A DNA stretch of 64,000 nucleotides, from assembly GCF_042648965.1 (NCBI RefSeq), contig NZ_JBHRYJ010000001.1:1798001-1862000 (forward strand), given 5' to 3'. Below the pieces are notes generated by a model. That model made no database searches. It saw only the letters and a program-made list of their open reading frames with translations, and was not told the DNA's origin. Each line of letters begins with the position of its first letter. The stretch's first letter is position 1. This document shows, piece after piece, positions 23,979-32,745 of this stretch. The DNA comes from Ferrovibrio xuzhouensis (GTDB taxonomy: Bacteria > Pseudomonadota > Alphaproteobacteria > Ferrovibrionales > Ferrovibrionaceae). The position numbers and the translations under genes are program-made.

Positions 23979-26000
23979 ATGTCGCAACCCGCTGTTTCTC
24001 CCGGTTCTTCCGGCGCCGATATCCGCGTCACGCTGCCCGATGGCAGCGCGCGAACGTATCCGGCCGGCACCACCGGGGCAGGCGTCGCGGCCTCGATCGG
24101 CGCCGGGCTGGCCAAGGCGGCGCTCGCCATCCGGCTGGACGGCGCGCTGAAGGACCTGGCGACGCCGATCACGCAGGATGCGAAGCTCGAGATCGTCACG
24201 CTGAAGGACAGGAACGAGGCCGAGCTGCTCGAGCTGATCCGCCACGACGGCGCCCATGTGCTGGCCCAGGCGGTGCAGGAGCTGTTCCCCGGCACCCAGA
24301 TCACCTTCGGTCCGGCCACCGAGGACGGCTTCTACTACGACTTCGTGCGCGACGAGCCGTTCACGCCGGAGGACTTCGGCAGGATCGAGCAGCGCATGGC
24401 CGAGATCGTCAAGCGCGACCTGCCGATCACCCGCGAGGAATGGCCCGCCGCCAAGGCGGTCGAGTATTTCAAATCGATCGGCGAGACCTACAAGGCGGAA
24501 TGGGTCGACGAAATCGCCAAGCGCGGCGAGGCGATCTCGATCTATCGCCAGGGCGATACGTGGCTCGACCTCTGCATGGGGCCGCATATGCCGTCGACCG
24601 GCAAGCTGCCTGTCGCCTTCAAGCTGATGAAGGTCTCGGGTGCCTACTGGCGCGGCGATGCCAGGAACCGCCAGCTGCAGCGCGTCTATGCCACCGCCTG
24701 GCGCGACCAGAAGGAGCTAGATGCCTATCTGAAGCGCCTCGAGGAAGCCGAGAAGCGCGACCATCGCCGGCTCGGCAAGGACATGGGCCTGTTCCACCAG
24801 CAGGAAGAGGCGGCCGGCATGGTGTTCTGGCACCCGAAGGGCTGGACGCTGTATCGCACCCTGGAACGCTACATGCGCAACCGGCTGGAGCGCGCAAAAT
24901 ATCAGGAAGTGAAGACGCCGCAGCTGGTCGACCGCAAGCTGTGGGAGGCCTCGGGCCACTGGGAGAAATTCCGCGAGAACATGTATATCGCGGAAAACGA
25001 AGAGGGCATCCGCGATTACGCGGCCGACGACAGCCAACGCATCTTCGCGCTGAAGCCGATGAACTGCCCCTGCCATGTGCAGATCTTCAACCAGGGCCTC
25101 AAGAGCTATCGCGACCTGCCGCTGCGCATGGCCGAATTCGGCTCCTGCCACCGCTTCGAGCCGGGCGGCGCGCTGCATGGCATCATGCGGGTGCGCAACT
25201 TCACCCAGGACGACGCGCATATCTTCTGCACCGAGGACCAGATCATCTCGGAGAGCAAGGAATTCTGCGACCTGCTGCAGGCTGTTTATACAGATATGGG
25301 TTTTACTGATATCAAGGTGAAATTCTCCGACCGTCCGGCCAAGCGCGCCGGCAGCGATGCGACCTGGGACAAGGCGGAAGCCGCGCTGAAGGATGCCTGC
25401 ACGGCATCGGGCCTCGACTACACGCTGAACCCCGGCGAAGGCGCCTTCTACGGACCGAAGCTGGAATTCGTGCTGCGCGACACCATCGGCCGCGACTGGC
25501 AGTGCGGCACCCTGCAGGTCGACTTCGTGCTGCCGGAACGGCTGGACGCCGATTATGTCGGCGCCGATGGCGCCCGCCATCGCCCGGTGATGCTGCATCG
25601 CGCGATCCTGGGCTCCTTCGAGCGCTTCATCGGCATTCTTCTGGAGCATTACGCCGGTCGGCTGCCGCTGTGGATGGCGCCGCTGCAGGCCGTGGTCGCA
25701 CCGATCGTCTCCGACTGCGACGACTATGCGCAAAAGGTCGCCGATGCACTCGATGCCGCCGGCCTGCGGGTCGATACCGACCTGCGCAACGAAAAGATAA
25801 ACTACAAGATCCGCGAACTCAGCCTCGCCAAGGTGCCGGTGATCCTGGTGGTCGGCAAAAAAGAGGCCGAACAGGGCACCGTGACCCTGCGGCGGCTGGG
25901 CGAGGAAAAGCAGGAAACCATTGCTTTGGCCGACGCGCTTGCTAGATTGACCACCGAGGCCCGCATGCCGGGTGCCCCGGCACCGGCTATTTCGGCCTAA
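23979..26000 (+). CDS. thrS: Threonyl-tRNA synthetase
   Basis: 673 residues, class II synthetase charging tRNA-Thr. Domains are TGS (about 15-75), the editing domain with HDGAHVLAQAV (about 85-250), the catalytic core (about 270-560) and an anticodon-binding domain (about 570-660). Zn-site residues are in MNCPCHVQIF, the HGIMRVRNFTQDDAH run and MLHRAILGSFERFIG. Motif 2 is FGSCHRFEPGGALHG. The ATG at 23979 follows TTGGAGG. infC starts 38 bp after its stop, the classical thrS-infC order. Confidence 0.98.
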   Translation: MSQPAVSPGSSGADIRVTLPDGSARTYPAGTTGAGVAASIGAGLAKAALAIRLDGALKDLATPITQDAKLEIVTLKDRNEAELLELIRHDGAHVLAQAVQELFPGTQITFGPATEDGFYYDFVRDEPFTPEDFGRIEQRMAEIVKRDLPITREEWPAAKAVEYFKSIGETYKAEWVDEIAKRGEAISIYRQGDTWLDLCMGPHMPSTGKLPVAFKLMKVSGAYWRGDARNRQLQRVYATAWRDQKELDAYLKRLEEAEKRDHRRLGKDMGLFHQQEEAAGMVFWHPKGWTLYRTLERYMRNRLERAKYQEVKTPQLVDRKLWEASGHWEKFRENMYIAENEEGIRDYAADDSQRIFALKPMNCPCHVQIFNQGLKSYRDLPLRMAEFGSCHRFEPGGALHGIMRVRNFTQDDAHIFCTEDQIISESKEFCDLLQAVYTDMGFTDIKVKFSDRPAKRAGSDATWDKAEAALKDACTASGLDYTLNPGEGAFYGPKLEFVLRDTIGRDWQCGTLQVDFVLPERLDADYVGADGARHRPVMLHRAILGSFERFIGILLEHYAGRLPLWMAPLQAVVAPIVSDCDDYAQKVADALDAAGLRVDTDLRNEKINYKIRELSLAKVPVILVVGKKEAEQGTVTLRRLGEEKQETIALADALARLTTEARMPGAPAPAISA

Positions 26001-26038
26001 CCCATTGATTTTGCTGCAACTGCTTTAAGGAGCGCGTC

Positions 26039-26581
26039 ATAGCACGTCCACCTCTCAATGCCCCGCCGACGCCGAAGACCGACGGACCGCGGGTCAATCA
26101 CGAAATCGACGTCCCCAATGTCCGCCTGATTGACGCCGAAGGCGAAAATCGCGGGGTGGTCACCATCCGCGAAGCCATGCGTCTGGCCGAAGAGGCCGGT
26201 CTCGACCTTTGCGAGATTTCGCCCACTGCGCAGCCGCCCGTTGCCAAGATCCTCGATTACGGCAAGTACAAGTACGAGGCCCAGAAAAAGGCCGCCGAGG
26301 CGCGCAAGAAGCAGAAGATCATCGAGCTGAAGGAAATCAAGCTGCGTCCCGGCATCGACACGCATGACTATGACGTGAAGATGAAGGCGATGAACCGCTT
26401 CCTCGACGAAGGCGACAAGGTCAAGGTGACCCTGCGCTTCCGTGGCCGCGAGATGGCCCACCAGGAACTCGGTGCCAAGCTGCTGGATCGCGTGCGCGAC
26501 GACGTGGCCGAGAAGGCCAAGGTCGAGCAGTTTCCCAAGATGGAAGGCCGCCAGATGACCATGGTGGTCTCGCCGAAATAA
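26039..26581 (+). CDS. infC: Translation initiation factor IF-3, AUA start codon
   Basis: 180 residues. The N-domain begins ARPPLNAPPTPKTDGPRVN and contains IDVPNVRLIDAEGENRGVV. The linker is Lys-rich (YGKYKYEAQKKAAEARKKQK), and the C-domain has EIKLRPGIDTHDYDVKMKA. The start is ATA at 26039: AAGGAG lies six bases upstream and no ATG or GTG gives the conserved N-terminus. Rare initiator codons are a hallmark of infC, because IF-3 rejects them and so limits its own synthesis. rpmI and rplT do not follow; a terminator does. Confidence 0.95.
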   Translation: MARPPLNAPPTPKTDGPRVNHEIDVPNVRLIDAEGENRGVVTIREAMRLAEEAGLDLCEISPTAQPPVAKILDYGKYKYEAQKKAAEARKKQKIIELKEIKLRPGIDTHDYDVKMKAMNRFLDEGDKVKVTLRFRGREMAHQELGAKLLDRVRDDVAEKAKVEQFPKMEGRQMTMVVSPK

Positions 26582-26592
26582 CGGCCATGCCG

Positions 26593-26620
26593 ATGGCGCC
26601 GGAGTCACTTCCGGCGCCAT
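26593..26620 (+). terminator. Rho-independent terminator of thrS-infC
   Basis: A perfect 11-bp stem, ATGGCGCCGGA and TCCGGCGCCAT, with a 6-nt loop is followed by TTCTGTTTCT. It begins 12 bp after the infC stop codon. Confidence 0.85.
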
Positions 26621-26677
26621 TTCTGTTTCTGCCGCCAGGCACAAAAATCAGCCAAACAAAATTCAGGGAGTGAAGTG

Positions 26678-27670
26678 ATGTCGGCGACCAGTGTCAAAGC
26701 CATGGTTTGCAATGCCTGGGGCGGGCCGGACAGCTTGGTCCTCGCCGACCTGCCGCTGCCGGCCCTGGGTCCCAAGGACGTGCGCATCAAGGTGCATGCC
26801 GCCGGGCTGAACTTCCCCGATACGCTGATGATCGCCGGCAAATACCAGGTCAAGCCGGCCTTTCCGTTTGCGCCCGGCATGGAATGCGCCGGCGTGATCG
26901 ATGCCGTCGGCGACAAGGTCACCGAGCTGGCGCCCGGCGACCGCGTGATGGCGACCACCGGCAACGGCGCCTTCGGCGAGATGGTGAACTGCCCGGCCGC
27001 CAGCGTGTACAAGATTCCCGACGCGATGCCCTACGAGATCGCCGCCGGTTTCCCGATCACCTATGGCACCACCTGGCATGCGCTGGTCGATCGCGGCCGC
27101 ATGAAAAAGGGCGAGGTGCTGCTGGTGCATGGCGCCGCCGGCGGCGTCGGGCTGAATGCCGTCGAACTCGGCCATGAACTCGGCGCCACGGTGATCGGCA
27201 CTGTGGGCTCGGACGAGAAGGCCGCCATCGTCAAGCAATACGGCGCGGCGCATGTCATCAATTACTCGAAAGAAAGCATCAAGGACCGCGTCAAGGAACT
27301 GACCGGCGGCAACGGCGCCGACGTGATCTATGACGCAGTCGGCGGCGATGCCTTCGACCAGTCCTTGCGCTGCATCGCCTGGGACGGCCGCCTGCTGGTG
27401 GTCGGCTTTGCCTCGGGCCGCATCCCGGAAGCGCCGGCCAACCTGGCGCTGATCAAGGGCTGCAGCATCGTCGGCGTGTTCTGGGGCGCTTTCGCGGCGC
27501 GCGATCCGCAGAAGAACCGCGCCAATTTCGCCGCCCTGCTGGCGCTCTACGAGCAGGGCAAGCTGAAGCCGCATGTCTCGGCGACCTTCCCGCTCGGCCA
27601 GGTGCCGCAGGCGATGCAGGCGCTGCTGTCGCGCAAGACCACCGGCAAGGTGGTCATCACGGTTCCCTGA
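26678..27670 (+). CDS. NADPH:quinone oxidoreductase-like zinc-free MDR protein
   Basis: 330 residues of the medium-chain dehydrogenase superfamily. The GroES-like N-domain has HAAGLNFPDTLMIAGKYQ and FAPGMECAGVIDAVGDKV. The Rossmann domain has LLVHGAAGGVGLNAVELGH, and GGNGADVIYDAVGGDAFDQ is typical of the quinone reductase branch. It lacks the zinc-binding Cys set. It probably reduces quinones or conjugated carbonyls in the cytoplasm. An in-frame GTG lies directly before the chosen ATG. It is isolated by the infC terminator upstream and REP-like palindromes downstream. Confidence 0.92.
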   Translation: MSATSVKAMVCNAWGGPDSLVLADLPLPALGPKDVRIKVHAAGLNFPDTLMIAGKYQVKPAFPFAPGMECAGVIDAVGDKVTELAPGDRVMATTGNGAFGEMVNCPAASVYKIPDAMPYEIAAGFPITYGTTWHALVDRGRMKKGEVLLVHGAAGGVGLNAVELGHELGATVIGTVGSDEKAAIVKQYGAAHVINYSKESIKDRVKELTGGNGADVIYDAVGGDAFDQSLRCIAWDGRLLVVGFASGRIPEAPANLALIKGCSIVGVFWGAFAARDPQKNRANFAALLALYEQGKLKPHVSATFPLGQVPQAMQALLSRKTTGKVVITVP

Positions 27671-27696
27671 TTGGCAGACAGCTGCTGAAAAATGGG

Positions 27697-27767
27697 ATGC
27701 GCGGGTCAAGCCCGCGCATGACAACGCGAGATACGGTTTTTGTCACCCGCGGACTTGATCCGCGGGT
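27697..27767. repeat. Pair of intergenic REP-like palindromes
   Basis: ATGCGCGGG-tcaag-CCCGCGCAT (27697-27719) and ACCCGCGGA-cttga-TCCGCGGGT (27745-27767) have opposite centres and 25 bp between them. The same two palindrome types, in swapped order, occur at 16973-17036. Confidence 0.88.
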
Positions 27768-27786
27768 CCCATTTGGTGGGTGCCGC

Positions 27787-29001
27787 ATGACCGGGTCGGT
27801 CAAAGACCAGTACGAGGCCTATCCCTATCCGGCGCGTGACCCGGAAGACGAACGCCGCCGGCTGATCACCGGCAGCCCGAGCTTCCTGCCCGAGCTGAAC
27901 CATTACGTCTTCGCCGGCCGGCGCGATTTCCGCCAGCCGTTCCGCGCGCTGGTCGCCGGCGGTGGCACCGGCGACGGGCTGATCCACCTTGCGCAGTATC
28001 TCCAAGCTTCCGGCGGCGGGCATGAGGTGGTCTATCTCGATCTTTCGACAGCGTCGCGCGCGGTGGCGGAAGCCCGTGCCAAGGTGCGCGGGCTGACCAA
28101 CATCCGCTTCGTCACCGGATCGCTCGACGATCTCGCGACCCTGGCGCCGGGGCCCTACGACTACATCGACTGCTGCGGCGTGCTGCATCACCTGCCCGAT
28201 CCGGCGGCCGGGCTGGCCGCGCTCACCGCGCAGCTTGCCGAGACCGGCGGCCTCGGCCTGATGGTCTACGGGGCTTACGGCCGCGGCGGCGTCTATCCGC
28301 TGCAGGCGGCGTTGCGCCAGCTCACCGGTGATGATGCGCCGGCAGAGAAAATCACGCTGGCAAGGAAGCTGCTGGCCGAGCTGCCGGACGGCAACGAATT
28401 CCGTCGCAATCCCTTTGTCGGCGACCATACCACCGGCGATGCCGGGCTGTATGACCTGCTGCTGCATGCGCAGGACCGCGCCTATACGGTACCGGACCTC
28501 GCCGCGCTGCTGGCCGGGGCCGGCCTTGCGGTCACCGCCTGGATCGAGCCCTGCCGCTACGACCCGCTGAGTTACCTGAAAGACGAATCCTTACGCGTCC
28601 GTGCCGCCGCATTGCCGCCGCTCGACCAGGCGGCGCTGGCCGAACGCCTGAGCGGCGCCATGAAGACCCATGTGGTCTATGCTGTGCCGGTGTCGCGGGC
28701 GGCGGAGGCGGTTGCGCAGCCGGCGCGCGACCTAGTGCCCTGGCTGAACGGCGTGCCGGCGAAAGCGCTGTCGGAGACCTTCGCCAAGCGCGGCGAACTC
28801 GCCATCAGCTTCCACACCGAACGTTTTGTGTTTCCGGCGCCGCCGCGGGCCGCCGGCATCGCCGCGCTGATTGATGGCCGCCGCACGCTGGCGGAGATCG
28901 CCACGGCCCTGTCGCTCGACTGGAACGAATTTGTCGGGCTCTACGCGCCGCTGCACCATCTGCTCACCGGCATCAACAAGCTGTATCTGCGGTTGCCATA
29001 G
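27787..29001 (+). CDS. SAM-dependent methyltransferase with C-terminal extension
   Basis: 404 residues. After KDQYEAYPYPARDPEDER comes a class I methyltransferase domain: the SAM loop LVAGGGTGDGLIHLAQYL and the motif DYIDCCGVLHHLPDP. The last about 130 residues (LVPWLNGVPAKALSETFAKR to the end) form a separate helical region ending WNEFVGLYAPLHHLLTGINKL, resembling a cargo-binding or PqqD-like fold. The substrate is unknown. The ATG at 27787 avoids translating the REP palindromes just upstream. Confidence 0.85.
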   Translation: MTGSVKDQYEAYPYPARDPEDERRRLITGSPSFLPELNHYVFAGRRDFRQPFRALVAGGGTGDGLIHLAQYLQASGGGHEVVYLDLSTASRAVAEARAKVRGLTNIRFVTGSLDDLATLAPGPYDYIDCCGVLHHLPDPAAGLAALTAQLAETGGLGLMVYGAYGRGGVYPLQAALRQLTGDDAPAEKITLARKLLAELPDGNEFRRNPFVGDHTTGDAGLYDLLLHAQDRAYTVPDLAALLAGAGLAVTAWIEPCRYDPLSYLKDESLRVRAAALPPLDQAALAERLSGAMKTHVVYAVPVSRAAEAVAQPARDLVPWLNGVPAKALSETFAKRGELAISFHTERFVFPAPPRAAGIAALIDGRRTLAEIATALSLDWNEFVGLYAPLHHLLTGINKLYLRLP

Positions 29002-29026
29002 CAGGCGCCATCCTTACACTGGGCAG

Positions 29027-30781
29027 ATGGCACACGCAGATTCCCATGCGTCGCCGTCGGCTGCATCACTGCCGACGCCAGAGCTGACCATCCGCGCCAT
29101 TCTCACCGGCATGCTGATCGGTGCGGCGCTCACGCCCTGCAATGTCTACAGCGGCCTGAAGATCGGCTGGTCGTTCAACATGTCGATTGCCGCCGGCCTG
29201 CTCGGCTACGGCCTGTGGCAGCTGGGCGGCAGCCGCGTTGGCGCGCGGCCCTGGGGGATTCTGGAAAACAACATCAACCAGACGGCCGCGTCGTCGGCGG
29301 CCTCGATCATCTCCGGCGGACTGGTGGCGCCGATCCCGGCGCTCACCCTGCTGACCGGCCGCGCGCTTGCCTGGCACTGGCTGGCGCTCTGGGTGTTCGC
29401 CGTCAGCATCCTCGGCGTCGTGGTGGCGGCGGGCTTGCGCAACCAGATGCTGCTGCGCGAGCGGCTCGCCTTCCCGGCCGGCGTCGCCACGGCGGAAACC
29501 ATGACGCGCATCCACGGCCATGGCCGCGAGGCGCTGGCGCGGTTGCGCGTGCTGCTCGGCGCCGCTGGCGTTTCTGCGGCGCTGAAGCTGCTCAACGACC
29601 TCGTCGTTGCCGTCCCAAGGTTCGGCCCGGCCTTTGGCTTGTCCGGGAAAGCCACGCTGGCCAATCTCGGCTTTTCGCTCGATCCCTCGCTGCTGATGCT
29701 CGGCTTCGGCGCCATCATCGGCCTGCGCGTCGGCCTGTCGATGCTGTTCGGCGCGGTGTTCGGCTGGGGCCTGCTGGCGCCTTATGTGCTGGCACAGGGC
29801 TGGGCGGCAGCCGGCGATGCCGCGCCGCAAGCCGCATGGTTCGCGCCGCTGGTCACCTGGCTGCTGTGGCCCGGCGTCACCTTGATGGTGGTCGCGGCAC
29901 TGGTCTCCTTCGGCCTGTCGCTGCTGCGGCTGTGGCGCGACCGGACGAAGGACGCGCCGCCGACTTTTCCGGCAAGAGGGCAGGTCGTCGCGCTGGCCGT
30001 CTGCACGGCGCTGATCGTCGCCGTGTCGGCCGCGCTGTTCGACATCCCGGTCTGGCAGGGGGTAGTCGCCGTGGCGCTCAGCTACGTGCTGGCGGTGGTG
30101 GCGGCGCGGGTTTCGGGCGAGACCGGCATCACCCCGGTCGGCGCACTTGGCAAGGTGACGCAGCTCACCTATGGCGTGCTGTCGCCCGGCAATGTGATCA
30201 CCAACCTGATGGCCGCCAACATCACCGGCGGCGCCGCCGGGCAATGCGCCGACCTGATGCATGACCTGAAGACCGGCCTGCTGATCGGCGCCACGCCGCG
30301 GTTCCAGATCATCGCGCAAAGCTTCGGCGTCGCCACCGGCGCACTGGCCGGCTCCGCCGTCTACCTGCTGCTGATCCCCGATCCGCAGGACATGCTGATC
30401 ACCGCCGAATGGCCGGCCCCCGCCGTAGCGACCTGGAAGGCGGTGGCCGAGGTGCTGGCCGGCGGGCTCGAATCCGTGCCGCCGGGCGCGCTGCCGGCCA
30501 TGGGCATCGCCGCCGCGGCCGGCGTGATCCTTGCTGTGCTGGAACGCCTGCTGCCGGAACGGTATGCGCGTTTCGTGCCGAGTGCGCCGGCGATCGGGCT
30601 GGCGCTCGTCATCCCGGCGTGGAATGCGATCTCGCTCTGCCTTGGCGCGCTGCTGGCGGCAGCGGCAAAACAGTTGACGCCGTCGCTCGCCGAACGCCAC
30701 ACCATGGCACTGGCGGCCGGCCTCGTCGCCGGTGAAAGCCTCGCCGGCGTCGCCCTCGTGGCGGCTGGCCTGCTCGGCTAA
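29027..30781 (+). CDS. OPT family oligopeptide/metal-chelate transporter
   Basis: 584 residues with about 14 hydrophobic segments. It has the OPT/YSL signature near the start (ILTGMLIGAALTPCNVYSGL) and ENNINQTAASSAASIISGGL. Later come GETGITPVGALGKVTQLTYG and ANITGGAAGQCADLMHDLKT. Family members import peptides or metal-chelates across the inner membrane using the proton gradient. It follows the methyltransferase by 25 bp and overlaps the convergent nadD gene by 4 bp. Confidence 0.93.
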   Translation: MAHADSHASPSAASLPTPELTIRAILTGMLIGAALTPCNVYSGLKIGWSFNMSIAAGLLGYGLWQLGGSRVGARPWGILENNINQTAASSAASIISGGLVAPIPALTLLTGRALAWHWLALWVFAVSILGVVVAAGLRNQMLLRERLAFPAGVATAETMTRIHGHGREALARLRVLLGAAGVSAALKLLNDLVVAVPRFGPAFGLSGKATLANLGFSLDPSLLMLGFGAIIGLRVGLSMLFGAVFGWGLLAPYVLAQGWAAAGDAAPQAAWFAPLVTWLLWPGVTLMVVAALVSFGLSLLRLWRDRTKDAPPTFPARGQVVALAVCTALIVAVSAALFDIPVWQGVVAVALSYVLAVVAARVSGETGITPVGALGKVTQLTYGVLSPGNVITNLMAANITGGAAGQCADLMHDLKTGLLIGATPRFQIIAQSFGVATGALAGSAVYLLLIPDPQDMLITAEWPAPAVATWKAVAEVLAGGLESVPPGALPAMGIAAAAGVILAVLERLLPERYARFVPSAPAIGLALVIPAWNAISLCLGALLAAAAKQLTPSLAERHTMALAAGLVAGESLAGVALVAAGLLG

Positions 30782-31389
30782 CGCCGGCGGCGTTTCGCCT
30801 GCTGGCGGATTGCCGTGGCCGACAGCGGATTGAGTTTCGATTTCAGCAGCAGGAAGGCGGGCGCCTTGCGGTCGGCCAGCCATGGCGCGTCATGCTGCGG
30901 CAGGCGCCAGGGCTGCAGCCAGCGCGCCGCCGGGCTCTGCGCCGCGGTCAGATTGTGGCCCGGCCGGTCGAGCACCGCCATCGGCATGCTGCGCGCGATA
31001 TCCTGCCAGCGGTCCCAGCGGTGGAACTGGTCGAGGTTGTCGGCGCCCATCAGCCAGACGAAGCGCACATTGGGATAATGCCGGCACAGCACCGCCAGCG
31101 TATCCGCCGTATAGCGGGTCCCGAGCCGCGTCTCGACGTCGGTAACGAGAATCTTCGGGTGCGCCGAGAGGGTGGCGGCCCCGGCCATGCGGGCGCTCAG
31201 CGGCGCCATGCCGTTGGCCGCCTTTAGCGGGTTCTGCGGGCTGACCAGCCACCAGACCTGGTCGAGCTTGAGCCGGTGCAGCGCGGTCAGGCTGATCTCA
31301 CGATGCGCCGCATGGGCGGGATTGAACGAGCCGCCAAGCAGGCCGATACGCAGGCGCAGGCGCGAGCCGAAAGGGGGAAGCCGGGTCAT
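30778..31389 (-). CDS. nadD: Nicotinate-nucleotide adenylyltransferase
   Basis: 203 residues. The nucleotidyltransferase motif GLLGGSFNPAHAAH (16-29) includes the T/HxGH-type site. VWLMGADNLDQFHRW and the closing LNPLSATAIRQQAK are characteristic of NadD. It makes NaAD from nicotinate mononucleotide in NAD synthesis. Upstream lies proA on the same strand with a 50-bp gap, part of the usual alphaproteobacterial obgE-proB-proA-nadD order. rsfS, often next, does not follow; the OPT transporter does. Confidence 0.95.
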   Translation of the reverse strand: MTRLPPFGSRLRLRIGLLGGSFNPAHAAHREISLTALHRLKLDQVWWLVSPQNPLKAANGMAPLSARMAGAATLSAHPKILVTDVETRLGTRYTADTLAVLCRHYPNVRFVWLMGADNLDQFHRWDRWQDIARSMPMAVLDRPGHNLTAAQSPAARWLQPWRLPQHDAPWLADRKAPAFLLLKSKLNPLSATAIRQQAKRRRR

Positions 31390-31439
31390 GCGGGGCTTGG
31401 CTGCTCCGTCTGGGGCGAGATGATGAACGGGCGTGGCGG

Positions 31440-32741
31440 TTACGGCCGGATCTGGCCGGTGCCGTGCACCAGATATTTGAAGGTGGTGAGCTGTTCGACG
31501 CCGACCGGGCCGCGCGCATGCATCTTGCCGGTGGCAATGCCGATCTCGCCGCCGAAGCCGAACTCGCCGCCATCGGCAAACTGCGTCGAGGCGTTGTGCA
31601 GGATGATGGCGCTGTCGAGCCGGTTCATGAATTCGGCGGCATGGGCGGCATCCGCGGTGAGGATGGCTTCGGTATGGCTCGACCCGTGGCTGGCGATATG
31701 GGCGATGGCTGCGTCGAGGCCGTCGACCAGCTTTACGGCGATAATGGCCTCGAGGAATTCGGTCGCCCAGTCGGCTTCGCTGGCGGGTTTGACGCGGGCA
31801 TCGACGGCCTGCGTCGCCGCATCGCCGCGCACCTCGCAGCCGGCATCCAGCAGCATGGTGACCAGCGGCGCCAGATGGGTGGTGGCGGCGGCTTTTTCCA
31901 CCAACACGGTCTCGGCGGCGCCGCAGACGCTGGTGCGGCGCAGCTTGGCGTTCAGCACGATCCGTTTCGCCATCTCAAGATCCGCGCTGGCCTCGACATA
32001 GACATGACAGTTGCCTTCGAGATGGGCGAAGACCGGCACGCGGCTTTCGCTCTGCACCCGGGCGACCAGCGACTTGCCACCGCGCGGCACGATGACGTCG
32101 AGCCACTGCGGCGCCGTCAGCATGGCGCCGACCATGGCGCGGTCGGTGACCGGCACCAGCTGGATCGCGGCTGCGGGCAGGCCGGCGGCTATCAGGCCAT
32201 CGACCAGGCAGGCATGGATGGCGCGGTTGGATTCGATGCTTTCCGAACCACCACGCAGGATGCAGGCATTGCCGGCCTTCAGGCACAGGCCGCCGGCATC
32301 GGCGGTCACATTGGGCCGGCTTTCAAAGATCACACCAATGACGCCGAGCGGCGTGCGCACGCGCTCGAACTTCAGGCCGTTGGGCTGGGTCCAGTGTGCC
32401 ATCACGGCGCCGACCGGATCGGCGAGTTCGGCGATCTCGTCGAGCGCCTGCGCGGTGGCGGCGATGCGCTGCGCATTCAGCATCAGGCGGTCGCGCATCG
32501 AGGCCGACAGCGCCTTGGCGCGCTCGGTCGCCATGTCGCGGGCATTGGCGGCAAGAATCTCGTCCTGACGGGCCAGCAGCGCGGCGGCGGCGGCGCGCAG
32601 CGCGGCATTCTTCTGCGCGGCCGGCGCGACGGCAAGCTGACGCGCCGCAGCTTTGGCGGCGGCGCCCATGTCATTCATCAGAGCGCTGGCGTTCATCAGG
32701 GCAGTGCTATCGGCAATGGTGCTGTGCGCAGTCATGGTCAT
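31440..32741 (-). CDS. proA: Glutamate-5-semialdehyde dehydrogenase (gamma-glutamyl phosphate reductase)
   Basis: 433 residues, second enzyme of proline synthesis, reducing glutamyl-5-phosphate with NADPH. Visible motifs are PLGVIGVIFESRPNVTAD, LILRGGSE-like ACILRGGSESIESN, VPRGGKSLVARV and the catalytic Cys in RTSVCGAAETVLV. The ATG at 32741 follows GAGAG. A second ATG at 32735 is equally open. It starts 4 bp after the proB stop, so the pair is an operon. Confidence 0.96.
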   Translation of the reverse strand: MTMTAHSTIADSTALMNASALMNDMGAAAKAAARQLAVAPAAQKNAALRAAAAALLARQDEILAANARDMATERAKALSASMRDRLMLNAQRIAATAQALDEIAELADPVGAVMAHWTQPNGLKFERVRTPLGVIGVIFESRPNVTADAGGLCLKAGNACILRGGSESIESNRAIHACLVDGLIAAGLPAAAIQLVPVTDRAMVGAMLTAPQWLDVIVPRGGKSLVARVQSESRVPVFAHLEGNCHVYVEASADLEMAKRIVLNAKLRRTSVCGAAETVLVEKAAATTHLAPLVTMLLDAGCEVRGDAATQAVDARVKPASEADWATEFLEAIIAVKLVDGLDAAIAHIASHGSSHTEAILTADAAHAAEFMNRLDSAIILHNASTQFADGGEFGFGGEIGIATGKMHARGPVGVEQLTTFKYLVHGTGQIRP

Positions 32742-32745
32742 GCTC

